Positions 1 to 6,281 of a stretch of DNA of 11,291 nt are shown one piece after another; within the stretch, counting starts at the first letter, position 1; each line of letters begins with the position of its first letter. The stretch is from Verrucomicrobiia bacterium (GTDB lineage Bacteria; Verrucomicrobiota; Verrucomicrobiia; JABWAM01), in contig JABWAM010000059.1 in the NCBI GenBank assembly GCA_013360985.1, positions 1 to 11,291 on the forward strand, in the 5' to 3' direction. Made by a program: the position numbers and the translations under genes. The notes beneath the pieces were generated by a model, which searched no databases, was not told the DNA's origin, and was given only the letters and a program-made list of their open reading frames with translations.

Positions 1-1
1 C

Positions 2-127
2 CCGATTCCGGGCGGCCGGGCGACGGCGCCGGCGACCGGCGCCTCCGCGATCTCAGTTCTCGACTTGGCACTCGCCGCCGTCGCGATGGTCAGCACGCTC
101 TGCGCGGCGGTTGTCCTGTTGATTTGA
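2..127 (+). CDS. C-terminal fragment of a membrane protein (partial, 5' end outside window)
   Basis: An open frame enters from the left edge and stops at TGA 125-127. It encodes about 41 residues. The first half is rich in Gly, Ala and Pro (PIPGGRATAPATGAS). The last half is strongly hydrophobic (roughly SVLDLALAAVAMVSTLC followed by AAVVLLI), like one membrane-spanning helix ending at the C-terminus. No family can be named from this piece. A perfect TTGACA (124-129) overlaps the stop codon, so the next gene's promoter appears to begin here, as expected if a real gene ends at this point. The frame could be a chance open frame in GC-rich DNA, but the helix-like composition argues for a real gene end. 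Confidence 0.45.
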   Translation, partial: PIPGGRATAPATGASAISVLDLALAAVAMVSTLCAAVVLLI

Positions 128-152
128 CAGCGCCACGCCCCGGCGACATGGT
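124..152 (+). promoter_or_regulatory. Candidate sigma-70-type promoter for thioredoxin
   Basis: A perfect TTGACA at 124-129 is followed after 17 bases by CATGGT (147-152). The second hexamer matches TATAAT at three positions, including the important second and last. The predicted start near 159 leaves a leader of about 47 bases before the ATG at 206. That leader begins at a small GC hairpin (157-161 pairing with 166-170) and ends in a pyrimidine-rich stretch rather than a Shine-Dalgarno. The -10 is weak, so this is a sequence-based suggestion only. Confidence 0.35.
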
Positions 153-205
153 GTCTCGGCGCTCGCGCCGCGCGCGCGGGGCTTCACCCTCAACCCTTCT
201 CTTCC

Positions 206-538
206 ATGGCTCGCGATCTGATCGTCACTCTCACCGGCGCCAACTTTGCCGCCGAAGTTAAACAGTCCAAAACGCCGGTCCTCGTGGACTTCTGGGCCGA
301 ATGGTGCGGCCCGTGCCGAATGCTCGCGCCCATCCTCGACGAAATCGCCGCCGCCATGAACGGCAAGCTCAAAATCGTCAAGGCGAACGTGGACGACAAC
401 CAGGAGTTGGCCGGCGAGTACGGAATTCGCTCGATCCCGACGCTCCTTCTTTTCGTCAACGGAGAAGTCAAAGAGCAACTCGTCGGCGCGCAAAGCCGTC
501 AGGCCATCGAAGCCAAGCTCGCGCCGCACCTCGGCTGA
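206..538 (+). CDS. trxA: Thioredoxin
   Basis: This is a 110-residue classical thioredoxin, the usual length for a free-standing cytoplasmic protein, with no signal peptide or membrane segment. It reduces protein disulfides and is itself recharged by thioredoxin reductase, supplying enzymes such as ribonucleotide reductase and peroxiredoxins. The catalytic motif is WCGPC at 33-37 (Cys34 and Cys37), preceded by the typical VLVDFWAEW strand. The buried aspartate is Asp28 and the cis-proline is Pro78 in SIPTLLLF. The ATG at 206 is the only usual start codon in frame between the previous stop and the conserved fold. No Shine-Dalgarno precedes it, only CU-rich sequence. It appears to be transcribed alone and faces prephenate dehydratase convergently across a structured gap. 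The family call is very secure. Confidence 0.96.
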   Translation: MARDLIVTLTGANFAAEVKQSKTPVLVDFWAEWCGPCRMLAPILDEIAAAMNGKLKIVKANVDDNQELAGEYGIRSIPTLLLFVNGEVKEQLVGAQSRQAIEAKLAPHLG

Positions 539-845
539 ACGGGAACCGATTCAGCCTGCACGTTTCGCGCCTTCTCAGCGCTAAAACTCGCCTCGCCCCC
601 CTCTGGATGAGACGAAAGGCGAGGCCGAGTCTCTCTGTCTTTCGGGAACAGGGTGTTCCCCGAAAGGCAGGACGCAACTGAATCGTTGCGGTTGAGGGCG
701 GCATGGAACGCCGTGGTTTCCAAGATCCTTGTGCGCGCAACGCGAGAGGGACCCCGCGTTCGTCCGTCGCGCAAGAGACCTCTTCCGGCGAGGGAAGCTT
801 TCGCCCAAAATCCGACGCGCGAAACTTTCGATTCGGCGACGCGCT
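539..845. other. Convergent intergenic region containing a run of stem-loops
   Basis: This 307-base gap lies between the 3' ends of thioredoxin (+) and prephenate dehydratase (-). I see no credible gene in it; frames crossing it on either strand have arginine-rich composition typical of chance frames. It contains successive inverted repeats: 590-597 with 618-625 (8 bp, long loop); 635-650 with 654-670 (16 pairs); 673-678 with 685-690 (perfect CGCAAC/GTTGCG); 699-702 with 710-713 (4 bp); 739-744 with 755-760 (AACGCG/CGCGTT); and 787-791 with 801-805. Transcription termination from both sides is the simplest role. A dispersed repeat or a structured RNA are alternatives. Confidence 0.55.
635..670. 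terminator. Strong hairpin, probable bidirectional terminator or repeat stem
   Basis: The arms 635-650 and 654-670 form 16 base pairs closed by a GGG triloop. There is one G-U type pair (638 with 667) and one bulged C at 661. This is the most stable local structure in the window. There is no T-run on either side, so it is not a textbook intrinsic terminator. Its position between two convergent genes nevertheless fits a termination or 3'-end-protection role. Confidence 0.45.
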
Positions 846-1670
846 TTAAGATTCGTACGCCTTCTCGACGGCGTACGATCCGAGAACCCTGAACCGAGCC
901 GCGCTCTTCTTCGCCGCCGCCAAAGCCCGCCGCATGCCGGGATGACTCTGAGCGGCCTCGACCCCGACAAAGAAAATATAGGTGTTCGGTTGGCCGAGGA
1001 TGTTCCTCGACACAATCCGTTTCAAATTAAGGCCCTCATCCGCAAAAGGCTTGAGAAACTTGAGGAGGCTCCCGCTCTCATTCTTGAGCGACACCAAGAG
1101 GCTCGTCTCTTGAGCGGGCCCCTTGGGCTTGGCCCAGCCCAGAGCAAAAAACTGGGTGATGTTCGGCGTTTCCTTCTTGATCGGATAGGTCAGGACATCC
1201 AACCCGTATTGCCGCGCCGATTTCTTGGTCGCAATTGCCGCGGCATGGGGGTCGGCCGCCGCTTTCGTTGCCGCCTCTCCCGTCGTCTCGGTCCTGACCC
1301 GCCGAACCTTCGGATACTTCCGCAAAAGCCAGTCGTCGCAATGCTGGAGGGGCGCAAAATGGCTGTACACGGTTTCAATCTTCCGCCCGCGATGCCCGAG
1401 CAACGCCAGCCTGACGTTGATGGCCAGTTCCGCCTGAACCCAAAGACCTTGGGGCGCCTCATTGAGACTGTCCACCAAATCGAGAATGATCCCGCCCGAA
1501 GAGTTCTCGACAGGCACAATGCCAACGCTGGCCTTGTGCGCGCACACGTAATCCACCACTCGTCGGACCGTCGGTTGCGGAATGTAAACGGCGTCCTTTT
1601 TGTACCGCTTGCGCGCGACAATCGAGGCGAACGTGCCCTCGGGGCCAAGGTAGGCGACTTTGCGGATCAT
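846..1670 (-). CDS. pheA: Prephenate dehydratase (PDT domain plus C-terminal ACT domain)
   Basis: This 274-residue cytoplasmic enzyme converts prephenate to phenylpyruvate in phenylalanine synthesis. It is the free-standing form: no chorismate mutase domain is fused at the N-terminus. Visible PDT motifs are YLGPEGTF (7-14), IVPVENSSGG (51-60), a LQHCDDWL stretch (108-115) and the substrate-site Thr172 in NITQFF. An ACT regulatory domain, which in this family binds phenylalanine, covers about 187-274. Two features are odd. The usual TRF motif reads TQF (Gln173). The ACT motifs normally written GALV and ESRP read GSLL (200-203) and VSRN (220-223). The ATG at 1670 is chosen because the conserved YLGPEGTF begins six residues later; an ATG at 1694 would add eight residues and lies close to a predicted transcription start. 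No Shine-Dalgarno precedes either. The gene is divergent from the polyprenyl synthase. Confidence 0.9.
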   Translation of the reverse strand: MIRKVAYLGPEGTFASIVARKRYKKDAVYIPQPTVRRVVDYVCAHKASVGIVPVENSSGGIILDLVDSLNEAPQGLWVQAELAINVRLALLGHRGRKIETVYSHFAPLQHCDDWLLRKYPKVRRVRTETTGEAATKAAADPHAAAIATKKSARQYGLDVLTYPIKKETPNITQFFALGWAKPKGPAQETSLLVSLKNESGSLLKFLKPFADEGLNLKRIVSRNILGQPNTYIFFVGVEAAQSHPGMRRALAAAKKSAARFRVLGSYAVEKAYES

Positions 1671-1703
1671 GACGGATGAAGCAGGCGTTTGCATGCCAGA
1701 GTC

Positions 1704-1732
1704 AGGGAAGCGAATCGCATCGTGCGTGTCAA
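1704..1732 (-). promoter_or_regulatory. Candidate promoter for prephenate dehydratase
   Basis: Reading the minus strand, a perfect TTGACA lies at 1732-1727. After 17 bases comes TTCCCT (1709-1704), a poor -10 that keeps only the first and last T. The predicted start is near 1697, some 27 bases before the ATG at 1670 and 3 bases before the alternative ATG at 1694. The -35 is convincing; the -10 is not. Confidence 0.3.
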
Positions 1733-1739
1733 CGAAGAG

Positions 1740-1762
1740 CGCCTCGATTCCCGAGCGAGGCG
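1740..1762. promoter_or_regulatory. Palindrome in divergent promoter region, possible operator
   Basis: CGCCTCG (1740-1746) and CGAGGCG (1756-1762) form a perfect 7-bp inverted repeat around nine bases. It lies between the back-to-back promoters of prephenate dehydratase and polyprenyl synthase, upstream of both -35 elements. A shared regulator could bind here, but GC-rich repeats of this size also occur by chance. Confidence 0.25.
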
Positions 1763-1772
1763 GAGCTTTGGC

Positions 1773-1801
1773 TGGAAAAAACGCGCGGGCGCGGCGATAA
1801 T
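1773..1801 (+). promoter_or_regulatory. Candidate leaderless promoter of polyprenyl synthase
   Basis: TGGAAA (1773-1778) is followed after 17 bases by GATAAT (1796-1801), which matches TATAAT at five of six positions. Counting six bases on from the hexamer puts the predicted transcription start at 1808, the A of the gene's ATG. No Shine-Dalgarno lies between, which fits a leaderless transcript. Confidence 0.45.
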
Positions 1802-1807
1802 GCACCG

Positions 1808-2833
1808 ATGCCGCAGGTTTCTCCCGCCCTCTCTCGCCGCCGCAGCCCTTCCGAGATTCTCGCGCCCCTCGCGCGCCCTCTCGCCGGATTGGAGCGCTTC
1901 ATCCACGCGCAATGCGACGCCTTCGAGCCCGGCGTGGCCGATTGCGCTCGATACGTCGCGGGCAACCAAGGCAAACGCCTCCGCCCCGCCCTGGGCCTGC
2001 TGAGCGCGCGCGCGTGCGACGGACGCCCCCTCGACGAAGCGGAGGAACCTCTCCTTCGCGCATGCGCCATCGTCGAAATGGTGCACATCGCCACGCTCGT
2101 CCACGACGACATCATGGACGGCGCGTCGCTGCGGCGCAGCCGTCTCACCGCCGGCGCCAAATGGGGCAAGGAGATCTCCGTCTTGCTCGGCGATTGTCTC
2201 TTCGCGCAGGCGCTCGTGCTGGCCGCCTCCTTTCCGACGCCCGAGGTCTGCCGCCGCGTCGCCGGCGCGGCCAACCTCGTCTGCACGGGAGAAATTTTGC
2301 AAACCCAGCGCCGGTTCGATCTCAAGCTTTCCGTCGAGGAATACCTGCGGATCATCGAGATGAAGACCGGTGCGCTCTTCGCGCTCGCCGCCGAACTCGG
2401 GGCGCAGCAGGGCGGCGCGAACGCCGAGCGTGCGGCGGCCTTCGCCGATTTTGGACGGCTCCTCGGCACGGCGTATCAGGTCTACGATGACTGCCTCGAC
2501 CTCGTCGGCGCCGAAAAAGAGATCGGTAAATCTCTCGGCGCCGATCTGCGGGAGGGCAAACTCACCCTCCCCGTTCTCCTCCTCCTCCGCGAAGTCCAGG
2601 ACAGCGAGCATCACCTCGTCAGTTCGATCCTCCTCAATGAGCACGCCACGGGACGCGCGCTTCTCCTGGATTTTCTGCGCAAACACGACGCGATCCGCGC
2701 CGCCGCGCAGCGGGCGCGGGAGATCCTTCGTCAAGCCGCTTCCCGCCTCGACCGTTGCCCCTCGACTCCGGCGCATCAGGCCCTCGCCGAGACGGTGGCC
2801 TATCTCGATGAAGAAATGGCGGAGCTGAAGTAG
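1808..2833 (+). CDS. Polyprenyl diphosphate synthase, long-chain trans type (IspB/octaprenyl-like)
   Basis: This 341-residue all-helical prenyltransferase adds isopentenyl diphosphate units to an allylic diphosphate to build a long-chain product. The IPP-binding GKRLRP motif is at 55-60. The first aspartate-rich motif is D100-DIM-D104 and the second is D227-DCL-D231; both are complete, so the enzyme should be active. KTGALF (186-191) is another family signature. The fifth residue before the first motif is a small Ala95, where short-chain synthases usually have an aromatic residue. That favours a long product such as a menaquinone or ubiquinone tail, but chain length cannot be fixed from sequence. 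Length is typical. The ATG at 1808 is chosen over one at 1676, which would add 44 residues of unfamily-like sequence across the promoter region. It ends 47 bases from the convergent DUF4340 gene. Confidence 0.9.
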   Translation: MPQVSPALSRRRSPSEILAPLARPLAGLERFIHAQCDAFEPGVADCARYVAGNQGKRLRPALGLLSARACDGRPLDEAEEPLLRACAIVEMVHIATLVHDDIMDGASLRRSRLTAGAKWGKEISVLLGDCLFAQALVLAASFPTPEVCRRVAGAANLVCTGEILQTQRRFDLKLSVEEYLRIIEMKTGALFALAAELGAQQGGANAERAAAFADFGRLLGTAYQVYDDCLDLVGAEKEIGKSLGADLREGKLTLPVLLLLREVQDSEHHLVSSILLNEHATGRALLLDFLRKHDAIRAAAQRAREILRQAASRLDRCPSTPAHQALAETVAYLDEEMAELK

Positions 2834-2843
2834 TCGCGAGGAC

Positions 2844-2871
2844 CGCGGAAAAGGGCGCCGCGCCTTCCGCG
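2844..2871. terminator. Hairpin between convergent genes, candidate bidirectional terminator
   Basis: CGCGGAA (2844-2850) pairs with TTCCGCG (2865-2871). Inside, GGCG (2854-2857) pairs with CGCC (2861-2864) around a three-base loop, leaving AAG bulged. The structure fills much of the 47-base gap between the polyprenyl synthase stop and the end of the four-gene minus-strand operon. There is no T-run, so a factor-assisted or purely structural terminator is inferred. Confidence 0.45.
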
Positions 2872-2880
2872 ACGGACGCG

Positions 2881-4752
2881 CTATCGCGGCGGGGCGTGGG
2901 ATGGACTCGCCGCGCGGGACGGAGCGGACGGCGGCTTCACGAGAAGTTCGGCGGTCAGCGTCTGAAAGTCTTCGCGGGTGATCTCCGCTATCAAGAGTTG
3001 ATTCTTCCAAACAATCGCGTGGACCCCGCCGGCTTCCCGTCCCACGACGATTTCCTGCACGCCCTTTTTCCCATCGAACTCGCCGGTCACGGAGATCGTC
3101 GCCGCCGGCGGATCGAAACCCCGCTGTTTGGCGTACGTATTGAGCGCGACACCCTGAATTTTTGAAACCTCGAAGCGCTGCAGGCGATTCAAGAGCCGTT
3201 GCCACGCCGTTTCGTTGAGAACGCCCGAGGCGCTCTCGTCCAGCTTCCATTTGCCCTCGGGCGTCTTCGCGACGCCGACCGCGCTCCGCCCCTTCTTGAC
3301 GCTCACCGCCTGGATCGCGTCCTTCGCGATCGCAAACAGGACGCGGGAGCGCAACTCGAAAGCCCCCTTCGGGAGGGCGGCGGCATCCGCCGTGTCCACG
3401 GCGTAAATCGACGATTCGTCGGCGCGCTTGACGTAGGTGAGCTTCTTGCCGGAATCGGTCTTTCCGATCTCAAGATCGAGAATCGGCGGCGCGACCGCGG
3501 CGGGCGGCGCGTTGGTCCCCGCGTTCGCCGCCGCAGAATCCGCGACGCGGGCCCGGATCGTCACCCGCGCAGAGGGCGTCTTCAGCCCAAACTTGTCCAG
3601 GTCGGTCAGGACGTCGGCGGCAAACTCCTTGATCTGCATGCCGGAAAGACGCGTCAGCAGCTTCTCCACAAGCTCGGAATCGGCGGCGAGTTTTTCAGGC
3701 TGAACGATTTGCCAATCGTTCTGCGGCTTCTGAAGCAAGAGCGTCGCGCCGCGATGACGCATCTCGATCTCACGCGCGTCTCCAGAAGCGAACGGCGCCA
3801 GGTTGCGATCACGAAAATCGTTCAGCGCGCGGGCGGCCTCGGCGGCGAATGCCGCGGCAACCGCGACGATCGAGTTTTGTCCCTTCACGCGCGCGGCGAT
3901 TTTTTTATCGTCCGTCTTGAGTTTGGATCCGAAAACCAGCGTATGGACCGCCTCCTCCTTCTCGAGGCGCACGCTGATCTCCTCGGCGGGCTCCTCCAGG
4001 CCGTATTCGCGCGAGGCGGCGGGGTCCTCGCTCAGAAAATCGTCCGCGCGCAGCGCGGCGAGCCGACGAAGAAAATCCTCCACCTTGTCGCGGTCCGCGC
4101 GCGCGGAAAGCGGCTGGACGATCCGCCAGAGTTGGTTGGTGCGCGAAATCTCGATGTGTTTGTCGCCCGCGCGCAAATTCAGGAGGGCGATCTTCTCCGC
4201 GCGAAAATCGAAGAGGTTCCGCTCGCGATAGTCCTCGATCTTCTTTTCGAGGCGCGTCGCCAGAAATTTGTCCACGAGATGCACGGCCTTCTCCCCTTTG
4301 ACCTGCACGTAGAGCGCGTCGCCCTGGCGCGCCTCGTTTCCGAGGAAAAGGGTGCTTTCCGCCCGCGGCGTGCGAAAGAGAACGGACGCCCGGGGTTTTT
4401 CCAATCCGTAGTCGGAAAGGGTCAGCTTCGCCTCGGTGTAGGCGCGCTCGGAAATCCGCCGTCGGCTCTCCAAAAACTCGAGTCCGCTTAGAATGCCCTC
4501 GATCTCCCCCGCGTCGGCGCGCACCTGCAGCGGACGGGCGAAGAACCATTTCCCTTCCCGCCGCTCGAAGAGGAAGTCGCGATCGGCGCCCTTGATCTCC
4601 ATGCGCGTGACGTCCGCCGCCTTGAAATCGAGCACGCGCTTCTGGCGTTCCGCCGTCTCTTCGGTGGTCGGCAGCTTCCTTTTCGCGAAATAATACCCGC
4701 CCGCGACGAGCAGCGTGATCAGGAGGAGCCAAAAAGTGCTCTTGGTCTTCAT
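2881..4752 (-). CDS. DUF4340 domain-containing membrane-anchored protein
   Basis: This 623-residue protein is the last gene of the GldAFG-type operon. An N-terminal membrane anchor (about 7-23, flanked by KTK and KRK) probably holds a large domain outside the membrane. The body consists of four related modules of about 135 residues. Each has a Trp-centred segment (KWFF 68-71, LWRI 208-211, DWQI 346-349, KWKL 501-504), followed about 35-50 residues later by a GL.P-type segment (YGLEKP 115-120, YGLEEP 250-255, FGLKTP 388-393, RGFDPP 544-549). The first three modules end in an RxRxL-type joint: near 176-181, 314-318 and 468-473. Module 3 carries an Ala/Pro-rich insert (about 401-425), and the C-terminus is a Pro/Ser/Ala tail. 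DUF4340 has no established biochemical function; its recurrent pairing with GldG-like genes implies a shared envelope complex. It follows the GldG-like gene by 19 bases, with no Shine-Dalgarno. Confidence 0.85.
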   Translation of the reverse strand: MKTKSTFWLLLITLLVAGGYYFAKRKLPTTEETAERQKRVLDFKAADVTRMEIKGADRDFLFERREGKWFFARPLQVRADAGEIEGILSGLEFLESRRRISERAYTEAKLTLSDYGLEKPRASVLFRTPRAESTLFLGNEARQGDALYVQVKGEKAVHLVDKFLATRLEKKIEDYRERNLFDFRAEKIALLNLRAGDKHIEISRTNQLWRIVQPLSARADRDKVEDFLRRLAALRADDFLSEDPAASREYGLEEPAEEISVRLEKEEAVHTLVFGSKLKTDDKKIAARVKGQNSIVAVAAAFAAEAARALNDFRDRNLAPFASGDAREIEMRHRGATLLLQKPQNDWQIVQPEKLAADSELVEKLLTRLSGMQIKEFAADVLTDLDKFGLKTPSARVTIRARVADSAAANAGTNAPPAAVAPPILDLEIGKTDSGKKLTYVKRADESSIYAVDTADAAALPKGAFELRSRVLFAIAKDAIQAVSVKKGRSAVGVAKTPEGKWKLDESASGVLNETAWQRLLNRLQRFEVSKIQGVALNTYAKQRGFDPPAATISVTGEFDGKKGVQEIVVGREAGGVHAIVWKNQLLIAEITREDFQTLTAELLVKPPSAPSRAASPSHAPPR

Positions 4753-4771
4753 CGGCGGAAAGAGCGAAGGC

Positions 4772-6253
4772 CTATTTGCGGCGGCGCACCCAGACGACGA
4801 AGCCGATCCCCGCGACCGCCGCGGGAATTCCCACCACCATCGTCAGGAAAATTCCGCGGCGCTGGAAGGCGTTGAGCGTGAGGTTGAACTCCTGCGGAGT
4901 CTTGGCGGCGATGCCGAGGAGTTGCTGCCGCTTCAACAGCCAGTTCAGCGCGTTCATGAAGAGGTCGGCGTTGCCTCCCGCGAGGGCGTCGTTCCGTATG
5001 AAACGGCTGGAACCGAAAACCACCAACCGCATCCCCTCGCGTTCCACGTCGCCCGCGGCGCTCGGCTCGACCGCCACGCCCACGGGCACGGGACCCTTGC
5101 GGTCCTTGTCGTCGAATTGCGCCTTTTGTTCGCGCTGGAGCTTGGTCACGTCGGTCTCGGCCCACGAGCCTTCAAGCGAACGCACGAGAACCGTGACGCG
5201 ACGGGCGGGATCGTTCGCCGTGGCGGCGTCCACCGAGCGCGCCACCGGAAAAAGCGAGGTGATCTCCTCCGTGCGCAGACTGTCGGTCACGGGATGCGTC
5301 GCGTAATCTCCGCAAGGGACGCTGGTGAGCAAGGCCTCGCCTCCGAGACGGTCGCGGATCCGGATGAGGAGCACGTCGTTGCCGGCCTTCACCCCGTATT
5401 CGGCGAGGAGTTTTTCGATGCCGGTGTCGTAGCGAAAGCCGTCGAGGAGAAGCAGGACGCGCCCATTCGCCGAGAGGAAGTCGGAAATCGCCTTCAACTC
5501 GAAGTCGACGAAGGGTTTCTGAGGGCCGCACACCACCAACACGTCGCAGTCCTTCGGCACGCTTTGGGCCGCAGCCAGGTTCAGCTTTTCCAGCTTCAGG
5601 TTGTCGCGGCGGATCAGCGTGGAAATCTTGGAAAAACCCGCGCGTGGATCGAAATCCTCGAAGCCCCCTTCCCCATGCCCCTCGAGGAAGCAGACCTTCG
5701 CCTGCTTCTCCTCGAGCACATTCTGGATCGCGGAGGTGAACTGTTGTTCGCCCTTGAAGGCCCGGATCCGCCCGCCTCCCCCGTAAGGCGACATGCGGTC
5801 GAACTCCACCAAATCGTTCACCTGGACAAATTTGTTGCGCCCCTTGTGCACGAAGACCACCACGTTCGGAACGCGCACCCCATACTCCTTGGCGAACTTC
5901 TCCGCACTGACGGGATCGCGGTCGGGATCCACATAGCGGACCTTCACCTGCGTCGAGACGTTGCGGTATTCGCCGAGGAGATTTTGGATGTCGTCGAAAA
6001 CCTTCTGGGTGATCGGGTCGCGGCTATCCGGTTGAAAGAAGACGATCACTTCGACCGGTTCGCGCAGGCTCTTGAGGAGCTCGGTCGTCTTGCCCGAGAG
6101 CTTGTAGTAATCGCTGCGCGAAAGATCGAGTCGGGACGGATGCCAACGCTGGATGCCCAGATTGGCGAAGACCGCCAGGGCGCCCGCGAGGAGGATCTGG
6201 AGGGCGACGTTGATGCCGGTCGCGAAACGGCGGGGAGCGGAACCTTGGTCCAT
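4772..6253 (-). CDS. GldG-family ABC transporter auxiliary protein
   Basis: This 493-residue protein has one membrane helix near each end, about 12-34 and 468-489, the latter followed by RRRK. The roughly 430 residues between are probably outside the cytoplasm. The start of that domain (LDLSRSDYYKLSGKTTELL, from about 42) is the typical opening of GldG-like proteins, followed by a thioredoxin-like alternation with EVIVFF and VVVFVHKG strands. In Flavobacterium, GldG with GldA and GldF forms an ABC system needed for gliding; homologues in non-gliders have unknown substrates. It is the third gene of the operon, 28 bases after the permease and 19 bases before the DUF4340 gene. The ATG at 6253 gives a short basic N-terminus before the helix, as expected for an anchor. 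No Shine-Dalgarno is visible. The family assignment is firm and the role is not known. Confidence 0.86.
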   Translation of the reverse strand: MDQGSAPRRFATGINVALQILLAGALAVFANLGIQRWHPSRLDLSRSDYYKLSGKTTELLKSLREPVEVIVFFQPDSRDPITQKVFDDIQNLLGEYRNVSTQVKVRYVDPDRDPVSAEKFAKEYGVRVPNVVVFVHKGRNKFVQVNDLVEFDRMSPYGGGGRIRAFKGEQQFTSAIQNVLEEKQAKVCFLEGHGEGGFEDFDPRAGFSKISTLIRRDNLKLEKLNLAAAQSVPKDCDVLVVCGPQKPFVDFELKAISDFLSANGRVLLLLDGFRYDTGIEKLLAEYGVKAGNDVLLIRIRDRLGGEALLTSVPCGDYATHPVTDSLRTEEITSLFPVARSVDAATANDPARRVTVLVRSLEGSWAETDVTKLQREQKAQFDDKDRKGPVPVGVAVEPSAAGDVEREGMRLVVFGSSRFIRNDALAGGNADLFMNALNWLLKRQQLLGIAAKTPQEFNLTLNAFQRRGIFLTMVVGIPAAVAGIGFVVWVRRRK

Positions 6254-6281
6254 GGTCGAGGGATGAGGTTGAAAGAGGCTT

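Noticed and set aside
598..620. Resemblance to a hammerhead ribozyme core (GATGAG then CGAAA)
   Set aside because: The match has an extra G, no stem II between the two core segments and no cleavage-site partner. The 8-bp outer pairing is not in the right register. It is probably a chance match.
468..1015. Small minus-strand frames across the trxA-pheA gap as possible genes
   Set aside because: They are arginine- and serine-rich, overlap one another in different frames, run into known genes on one or both sides, and have no recognisable domain or ribosome site. The hairpins are the better explanation of this stretch.
1676..1807. 44-residue N-terminal extension of the polyprenyl synthase from the ATG at 1676
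   Set aside because: The extension runs through the palindrome and promoter and has no resemblance to the family. The start at 1808 gives normal length and sits at the predicted transcription start.
1667..3250. 527-codon open frame on the minus strand opposite the polyprenyl synthase
   Set aside because: It lies antisense to a gene with full catalytic motifs, is rich in Arg, Gly and Glu, and shows no family motif. It also spans the divergent promoter region and the convergent terminator.
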